From a virus: 20,687 nucleotides of DNA. The position numbers were made by a program, and so were the translations under genes. Shown here one piece after another: positions 1-6,500 of the stretch. The notes under the pieces are model-generated. The model saw only the letters and a program-made list of their open reading frames with translations. It made no database searches and was not told where the DNA came from. The stretch is from IMG/VR virus record IMGVR_UViG_3300042344_000184, positions 1 to 20,687 of that record. The stretch is one strand, 5' to 3'. How positions within the stretch are numbered: position 1 is the stretch's first letter; each line of letters opens with the position of its first letter.

Positions 1-96
1 CACACGGCCACCAAGAGGTTTTGCACCAGGATCTACGCTCGGAAATGCCCAAGCCATCTCAGCGTCGTGAGACGCTACTGGTTCATTCATATTCAT
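1..96 (-). CDS. Partial protein, possibly co-chaperonin (GroES)-like
   Basis: Only the first 32 codons lie in the window; the gene runs off the left edge. ATG at 96 follows a purine-rich GAGAGATGAAG leader, and a second in-frame ATG lies at 90. The visible peptide ends in PGAKPLGGRV, which resembles the start of a Cpn10/GroES chain (cf. P-L-G-x-R-V-L-V). Phages of this kind sometimes encode GroES-like co-chaperonins near their head genes, where they assist capsid folding. That family assignment rests on about ten residues and is inference. The gene overlaps the end of the 61-residue gene by 14 bases, so it belongs to the late minus-strand operon downstream of the portal. Confidence 0.55.
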   Translation of the reverse strand, partial: MNMNEPVASHDAEMAWAFPSVDPGAKPLGGRV

Positions 97-268
97 CTTC
101 ATCTCTCAAAATAGAGTCAATCATCTGAAGCGTTTGTTCAAAGCCCAGATATATCCCGACCGTGCGCTGATACGCTTCCCAATTCGCAGCATTTCCTGCT
201 GCAAGAGACTGGCTTATTTCAGCCTGGCGTATCTTGATGTCACGGATCAGGTCCGCTAGTGGGTTCAC
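83..268 (-). CDS. Hypothetical protein, 61 aa, downstream of portal
   Basis: Small mostly helical acidic protein ending in RDEDEYE, with no recognised domain. It starts at a GTG that overlaps the TGA of the preceding 53-residue gene as GTGA, a typical translational coupling. It overlaps the following gene by 14 bases. Short proteins of this shape (M-N-P-L-x-D-L start, a central aromatic AYQ..GxYxGFE segment) are common next to portal genes in uncultured phages, but no function is known to me. The coding call rests on tight packing within the operon. Confidence 0.7.
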   Translation of the reverse strand: MNPLADLIRDIKIRQAEISQSLAAGNAANWEAYQRTVGIYLGFEQTLQMIDSILRDEDEYE

Positions 269-426
269 TTTTTCTTAGCCGGCAGTGCGCCTCCTTTGGT
301 TTTAGGTTGCTGGGTTTGGCCTTTGGACTGCAGGCTAGTGCCATCAAGATTTGCGCCCATCGCAATACGCTTGTGATAGGGCACGGCTTCTTGGTCTTTC
401 AGGTTGTTACTGGATGGTTGGGCCAC
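265..426 (-). CDS. Hypothetical protein, 53 aa, GTG start
   Basis: Short basic protein not obvious from ATG-only scanning. GTG at 426 is preceded by an AGGAG ribosome binding site five to six bases upstream. The frame stays open for 53 codons to TGA at 265. It overlaps the portal 3' end by 20 bases and the following gene by four (GTGA). The product is rich in Gln, Lys, Pro and Gly in its second half (SKGQTQQPKTKGG) and ends in KKK, so it is probably disordered and might bind nucleic acid. No family is recognised. The good ribosome binding site and the overlaps on both sides make it likely to be translated. Confidence 0.65.
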   Translation of the reverse strand: MAQPSSNNLKDQEAVPYHKRIAMGANLDGTSLQSKGQTQQPKTKGGALPAKKK

Positions 427-2977
427 GATTAGCTCCTAAGTTGCGTTGTGCTTCGTTTTGAAGCCGGATAGCAGTCTCAAACTGCTCTGCCTGCAATTGC
501 TCATCCTTCTGGGTGAGTTGTGCAGTTGCGATGCGCTCCTTGGTGAGGTTGTTTGTGGCGTTCAGTGCCACATCTAACTGGTCACGCTCGGATGCGCGTT
601 GTTGATCGCCCTGCAGGCGCGCCATGTCAATCTGGCCACGCTGCTGCATATCGGCACCTTTGAGTTGCATCTCAGCCTGATCGCGCTGTGCGCGGCGCTG
701 GGTCTCAGCCAGGCTCGTTTCCTTAAGCACTTGCGCTTCAGGCGGCAGTTGCGGCTGGGGCGTAAGTTTCTGCATGGCTTGCATGAGTTGCTGCAGCTTG
801 GGCACCATTTGCTGGAAGGCTGCGCTTGTGTCTTGCATGACATGCTGCGATGCAATAGCAAAGGTCTTGTCGATTTCCGAGGTCAGCATCTTGTTCTCGT
901 AGTCGCTTTCTGCCATAGGCTTGCCACGAGCCTTATTGACATAGCCATTCATGCGACCTAAGTACCATAAGACCATGTGCTGCTTGATGTGCTCGAGCAC
1001 CCGCGGCAGGTAGAACGATGCCATGATGGGATTGCCACCAAAGGCAGGGTTAAGCGCGAAGTCCAAGTGCGTTTGGATGTGCGATAACTGGTCCTGATGC
1101 GGGTAGGCGTAGGCATTCTGACCCAGTGCCATGGCCACATTCTCATCAGACGCCGGGCGCTCCTCGGGTACTGGCGTTCCTTTGAGCAATTCGTTGATGC
1201 CAGGGATCTTTAGCTGCTTGAGCAGGCGCTCTTCAACTGCGCGACGGTCATAAAGGTCAGGTGCCTTGTCAGCACGCGTCAAAACCGCCTGAATCTGCGC
1301 CATGCGCTGGGTTTCAGAGAAGATATTGGGGTCTGAGACAGGTACCACATCGCCCATGCGCTCAAAATCACCGGGTTGGACCTCTAAATCGACCACATCC
1401 TCACCGCGGCGCATGTCTTCGATGTACCAACGGTTAAGGCGCTGCAAAATCTTGAGCACGCGGCCCTGTGACTTGTGCAATCGGGCGTGAATAGCCGAAA
1501 ACACGGCTGCACCCTGCTCAATTAGTGCTTGTGTCGTGCCTACAGGGGCTTGTGCCGTGACATCAGCGATCTTTTCCTCGGCGGTGGTCACTACACCCTT
1601 GGCAGCCTTGTCTAAGAAGCCCAAAAGCTCGAATAGCACGGGGCTTGGCGGGTTAAAAGGCATCGGCATCGCGATCTTACGGATGTCATCCACGCCTGGC
1701 GCAGCTTCAATCTCGACTACCTGCGTCACATCGGCCTGAACGGACTGGCCTGAGACCTTGGCACCCTTGAGTTTGAGCGTGGCAGGGGCGTTATTGATGT
1801 GCGCTGAGTCTAAAAGCGCCCGTAAGGCCCCTGTAAGTGCTGCTGCCAGGCCACCAATGAGGTGGGGCATACCAATAGCGTAGGCACCGCGCCATGGGAT
1901 GAACTTGTACTCGACCACCCAGTCGAGTTTTTCCATGGTTTCGTCGCCTTCTTCCCAGTTGCGGTACAAACCGACCACTTCACGGTCGATTTCATCCACC
2001 ATCAAGATGTAAGGCGCCATGTCACCCTTGGAATAGGTGTCGTCATCAAGCTCGAGGTAGGTGTAAATGTGAAAAACACGGCGCATCCCGTCGATGTTTT
2101 CCTCAGCTTTGCGCCCTTCGATCTTGTTGTTGGCCTTTTCTGGCCGGGTTGGCTCTGGTTCCAGGCTTACGCGGGTCAAACTGATGTCGCGATACAGGCC
2201 TGCATCAATGCGTTGGTTGAATTCAAACTCAGTGATGTCATGAATCTCTGCAGCGCGCTGTGCGGTGTAAAAACTTGTGGCTGCAAACGGAATCAGGACC
2301 TTGTCGATGGGCAAAAACTCAGCCACCGGACGCATTTTTTTGTCATCCCAGTACAGTTTGAGGTACTGAGAGCCGCCAAGGGGCAGTTGCGTGAGCAGTT
2401 GCTCTTGCTCATCGCGGAATTCTTCGATCTGCTCGGTTAGCTGCCAGTTCATCCAGTCGCGTTTGCGCTCTGCACGCTTGGTTTTCTCCTCGTCAGTCTC
2501 GCCAAGGATCTTGGTTTTGACCGGGCCATCAGGTGGGAATAGCTCCTTGATGGTCCTCGAGGCAAAATCCACGCAGGCTTCAGCAATAACGGGGTGGACT
2601 ACCTTGCTGGCACCGAAGAAAGTAGCGCCACCAGGGGCGTCTTTGCCCATGCCCGTGCGCTTGATACCCTCTTCGTACTGCTTATCGCGGTCCTCGCGTG
2701 CTGTTTTGTCCTTATCCAGCAGGTTTAAGTAGCGCGATGCCATAGCATCCAGCGTAATGGGATCTATAACTTCTGCTAAGTTCTCGTAAAAGTCGGGATC
2801 TTCCAGCGGCCCTTTAGTGCTTGGCATGTAAACCACTGCCGAGCCATCGGGAAGCTCTTCAATCTCAGCCTCTTCATCAGGCAACTCGGCTGACATATCA
2901 GCGACGGGCACCTCGTCATCGGCCATACCGCTAATGAAGCGGCCATAGTCCTGCTCAATAGGCATTTCGGTGGCCAT
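407..2977 (-). CDS. Portal protein, large podovirus-type, 856 aa
   Basis: Portal proteins form the dodecameric ring at one capsid vertex through which DNA is packaged and ejected. This one is long (856 residues), in the range of P22/N4-type portals. An acidic N-terminal tail (residues 18-45) precedes the folded core. Around residues 463-520 is the conserved segment with VTTAEEKIADVTAQAPVGT followed by the long helix ALIEQGAAVFSAIHARLHKS, typical of these portals. Residues about 700-850 form a Gln/Glu/Ala-rich helical region that would build the C-terminal barrel or coiled coil, like the P22 portal barrel. ATG at 2977 has AGAGGA about eight bases upstream. The packaging genes lie upstream on the same strand, but an opposite-strand gene separates portal from them. 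The portal identity is by recognised pattern and position; the exact portal family is less certain. Confidence 0.85.
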   Translation of the reverse strand: MATEMPIEQDYGRFISGMADDEVPVADMSAELPDEEAEIEELPDGSAVVYMPSTKGPLEDPDFYENLAEVIDPITLDAMASRYLNLLDKDKTAREDRDKQYEEGIKRTGMGKDAPGGATFFGASKVVHPVIAEACVDFASRTIKELFPPDGPVKTKILGETDEEKTKRAERKRDWMNWQLTEQIEEFRDEQEQLLTQLPLGGSQYLKLYWDDKKMRPVAEFLPIDKVLIPFAATSFYTAQRAAEIHDITEFEFNQRIDAGLYRDISLTRVSLEPEPTRPEKANNKIEGRKAEENIDGMRRVFHIYTYLELDDDTYSKGDMAPYILMVDEIDREVVGLYRNWEEGDETMEKLDWVVEYKFIPWRGAYAIGMPHLIGGLAAALTGALRALLDSAHINNAPATLKLKGAKVSGQSVQADVTQVVEIEAAPGVDDIRKIAMPMPFNPPSPVLFELLGFLDKAAKGVVTTAEEKIADVTAQAPVGTTQALIEQGAAVFSAIHARLHKSQGRVLKILQRLNRWYIEDMRRGEDVVDLEVQPGDFERMGDVVPVSDPNIFSETQRMAQIQAVLTRADKAPDLYDRRAVEERLLKQLKIPGINELLKGTPVPEERPASDENVAMALGQNAYAYPHQDQLSHIQTHLDFALNPAFGGNPIMASFYLPRVLEHIKQHMVLWYLGRMNGYVNKARGKPMAESDYENKMLTSEIDKTFAIASQHVMQDTSAAFQQMVPKLQQLMQAMQKLTPQPQLPPEAQVLKETSLAETQRRAQRDQAEMQLKGADMQQRGQIDMARLQGDQQRASERDQLDVALNATNNLTKERIATAQLTQKDEQLQAEQFETAIRLQNEAQRNLGANRGPTIQ

Positions 2978-3017
2978 AGTTATATTCCTCTGCGGCTAAC
3001 TCGATAAGTGGATAAAA

Positions 3018-3033
3018 TGTTTGTTCGCAAACA
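3018..3033 (+). promoter_or_regulatory. TTCG-loop hairpin abutting a ribosome binding site
   Basis: A perfect six-base stem TGTTTG/CAAACA closes a TTCG tetraloop. The stem ends on the first base of the AAGGAG ribosome binding site (3033-3038) of the plus-strand gene at 3044. It lies in the 66-base divergent gap between that gene and portal. An AAGTGGATAAAA sequence (3006-3017) immediately precedes it; its TAAAAT at 3013-3018 could be a -10 box, although no good -35 is seen. It could limit ribosome access or protect the 5' end. It could also be a protein-binding inverted repeat. Confidence 0.4.
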
Positions 3034-3043
3034 AGGAGCAAAC

Positions 3044-3520
3044 ATGCTAAGCAAACCTCTTAAGCCTAAAGTAGTAAAGATCCAGGGTGATGGCTTGTAC
3101 GCAACGGTTGAGTTCAACCATAGTTGCGGCGAACGGGTCAGCGGTGTTTTTTGGATTTTAGCCTGGGTCCATAGGCCAGAGGAAATGCTGAACGAAACCA
3201 AAATCGTTATCAACCGTGGATACTTTGGCCTCAACAGTCCTGATCTCTCAACGCTGGTAAAAAAACGAAATAAGCGTGAAAACGAGCGTTTATTGGCATA
3301 CTCAAGCACTAAGCTGCGCAAGCTAAAGCGGCCCAAGGTCATTGAAGTTGATGATCTTTTTGCGGTCATTGAGTTTACGCAAGACAACGGCGAGCGTGTA
3401 AGCGCCGAGTATCGCCGTCTCGGCTGGGTCATTGCTCCAGGCTTTGTTATTGCTGAAGTCCAAAAGTCCTTGGCTAGAGGATATAAAACCATCACCGGGC
3501 CTCGGATAACAATTCGCTGA
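3044..3520 (+). CDS. Protein with a duplicated domain, 158 aa, reverse-oriented in the late block
   Basis: ATG at 3044 has AAGGAG five bases upstream, so I prefer it to the earlier in-frame GTG at 3008. The product contains two copies of a ~50-residue unit. The first starts KPKVVKI, then LYATVEF, GERVSG and AWVHRPE, ending INRGYFG. The second starts RPKVIEV, then LFAVIEF, GERVSAEY and GWVIAPG, ending LARGYKT. This conservation between the repeats on this strand is the main evidence that it, and not the antisense frame, is coded. No family is recognised; the repeats look like small beta-rich domains. The gene lies between portal and the 1822-residue gene, opposite to both, and its 3' end overlaps the latter by 29 bases tail to tail. 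This is the layout of a 'moron', an extra gene with its own control. Confidence 0.75.
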   Translation: MLSKPLKPKVVKIQGDGLYATVEFNHSCGERVSGVFWILAWVHRPEEMLNETKIVINRGYFGLNSPDLSTLVKKRNKRENERLLAYSSTKLRKLKRPKVIEVDDLFAVIEFTQDNGERVSAEYRRLGWVIAPGFVIAEVQKSLARGYKTITGPRITIR

Positions 3521-6500
3521 CCATTTCAGCAGGCAGTGCTTCGCCAGCAGCAAGTGCAGCCATGAGTGCCGGTATACCGCCGCGCTTGATTAGCTCGAGT
3601 GCTCGTGCATAGTCTGGGCGCATCGGTATATTGGCGCGCTCATGCTGTTTGGTCATGAGTTCCAGTACATCACCGGCTATTGGCTGCGCTGCTTCGCTCA
3701 GTCTTCTTTGGCTAGCCACATCAAGTGGTGACAAGCGCTCTTGCAAGATCTTAGTGGCAGCACCCGTACCTTGCGGTCCTGTCAAAGCCTCGGAGTAGTC
3801 AATGTAATCACTGATATTTCTGGTCGGCACAGCGTCCTGTGAGCCTAGGTAATCAGCAATGTCTCTGCGACCTCGCTCTCCAAGGGGCAAGTTGCCTGGC
3901 TTGTACGGGTTGAAAATGGCCGCCACACCCCTGCCCGTATCAGCCAAGAACACATCATCATCTGTCATGGCTGAGGCATAGCGTATGTTTTCAGGATCGG
4001 CTTTTTTCTCAAGCTTCACCATGGCGCTTTCGCCCTTTAGCGTAGGAACCTGCAGGTTATATGTTGACCCTTGTTGCCCAGTCATGTAGCCACGCAAAGC
4101 CTCGGCGGCCCCAAGCTTCTCCTTGTAATCTTTGGGAATATCGCCGCGCTTGGTAAGCGGCACTTCAACGAGTGAAGCGTAGCCAGGGTTTGTTTCACGC
4201 GCCTTGGGTACGCCATAAGCCTGCTCTCTGACATTACCTTGAAAGCCAATCTCGCCTGATGGCCTGAATGATCCCGTCATGGACCTGGTTTGCAGCGGCT
4301 CGAGACCTAACGATCGCTGCAGTATGTCGCGCTCTTGCGGATCGCGGAAAGCGCCTGCCATGCGGCTTGAAAAGTATTGCTTTGCGCCAGGCGATGCAGT
4401 AATCATGTCGGGCAAGATGCCTGTGCCTTCGCCGGGTATGTACTCAATTTGTGCTGATGCAAAGCCTGATTCAGGCATGATCTCTCTAACTTCACCGCTA
4501 GGAAGCGTTCTTGTCTTTGGCAATTCAAAGATCTTTGACCTGCTCTCGCTCTCACGCAAACCCTTAAGGCTCTCAAGCCGCCGTGCTGCACGCTCTACCT
4601 CACGCTGCTCTGACAAGCTTAGGCTCGGGGCTGACTCAGGGAATTGATAAGGCTTCATGGCCGATAGCTGCTCGCCATAGCCTGCCTGGCGCAGCACATC
4701 GCCGTACTGACCCTGCGTGAGTAGCGTTGAAAAGTCGGGCGTACCGCGGATGCTTTCAGGCGTCAGTAAGCCGCGCTGCAGGATCTCGCGTGCTGGCAAT
4801 CCCGTCTTGCGTTGCATCTCATAAAGCGGCATGAAGTAGGACCAGGTGGTTTCCTGCGCCTCAGACGGCAGCATCTTGTTCAACTGCCCGGCTTCACGCA
4901 TGCGCGCACTCGAAGCGATGTAACCAGGCGATAAGCCAGGATCGCCGCGGCTTAGCTGCAGTGCGGTAGGCGAGCCGCTGAACATACCTTGATCCACGCC
5001 TAAGCCTGATGCCATCCAGGCGTCGTTTGTTACGCGGTACACATCATCAGCCAGGTTGCGGTAGAACGAGTCAACCTTGGGGCCTGAGAGCACCACATCG
5101 AGCGGATTAGGCGCACGCAAAGCGCGCATGGCGTTGTTGGTCCATGCATCAAGCACTGAGGCTTCAGTGCCCGAGCCTTGCACTGACTGGCCCATAATGG
5201 CCCTGATCTGCCTGGGATCAGTAGGCCTGCCTGCCGCGGTCCAGTTCTTCCAGGTGTTCAGCGCGTTAATCAGGTTGGACTCAACGCTGGTTTGTGGCGA
5301 CATGGCGGCCAGAAGTGATGCAAAGCGTGGCGCATCCTGTATGCCAAACACATCAATGAGCGCCTGTGTACTGGCTCGATACCAGCCCTGCTTGGGTGTG
5401 CCGGCCTTGGCCACAGCGGCCAGTTCTTTAGCCGATGGGATGGTCTGCAGCAGGCGATCCATCTCCTTGACGCCCTCGGGGTTGCGGATGATCTTGCTGA
5501 CTTCCTGTGGCGTCATGAACTTGACGGCATTTGAGAAGTCGGGGTAAGCCTGACGCAACCCATCGAGCGTTTCTTTCTCCTGGTCCGTTAGCTGCTTGGT
5601 CTGCGCCTTCAGTAGCTCCTTGCTTGTCTCACCCCTTACAGGGGCTTGTAACGGTGCTAGAGCGCCTGAAAGCGTTACGGACTCACGCTGCCTGCGCCCT
5701 TCTTTGACCGCCTGTCCTAGCGTGGTATCGCCCAGTTTGCTGATGTCTGCAGAGGCCGCCGCAGCTTTTGGCAAAAACTTCTTGCCTGCGAATTCAGCAA
5801 CATCAGAGACGGCCTTGCCACCGGCCATGCGGACAGGGCCGCCCATGGCAAGCTCGAGCAGCATCGTGTCGGGGTTATCAGATATGTGAACTCGTTTCAC
5901 GGCACCACCTTCTTTGTAAGGGATGGGTTTGCTGAACTTCTCGCGGATCTCAGGCGTGATGTCGAAGCCTAGCTGAGGCAAGGCTGGATGTGTTTTTTCA
6001 AGCTTGGCTATGTAAGTCTCTGCTTCATCAAGCGTGTCAAAATAATTTAACAACTCGCCAGACCTATCGTCATAAACATTGTATTTGTTATCACCTTCAT
6101 AATATTTAATGTAAGGATCTGGCACAGCATTCTTTACGGCCCCTGGTATGTTCCTGACTTTATCTTTGCCAATTAGCTTGCGTAGGCGATCGGGCACGAT
6201 TTGGTCATAAAACTTCTTCATGCCCTCGCCGCCAATGCTTAAGCCCTCGCCTTCTAGGCTGCCCGACTCACCGGCCATGATCTTCCTGGCAATATCCTTG
6301 CCAACAACATCGTCTAGCCTTTTGTCATCAAACTGTTTATCAAAACTGCTTTTTACAACACCTTCACGCGTAACAAGCAATTTAATCGGATTGCCGTTTT
6401 GCGTATTGATAACTACCGATTTATGTTCGGGAAAATGTTTTTTATAAATTTCATTTTGTGGCTTGTTGTTCCATGTAATATTGTCCACATAGTTAGCTAG

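Noticed and set aside
1862-2440. 192-codon plus-strand frame inside portal
   Set aside because: Antisense shadow of a clear portal gene; no ribosome binding site or family features.
2980-3495. Long open frame (171 codons) on the minus strand opposite the duplicated-domain gene
   Set aside because: The plus-strand frame has an internal protein repeat and a good ribosome binding site; the antisense frame has low-complexity Ser/Arg/Leu-rich sequence and no support.
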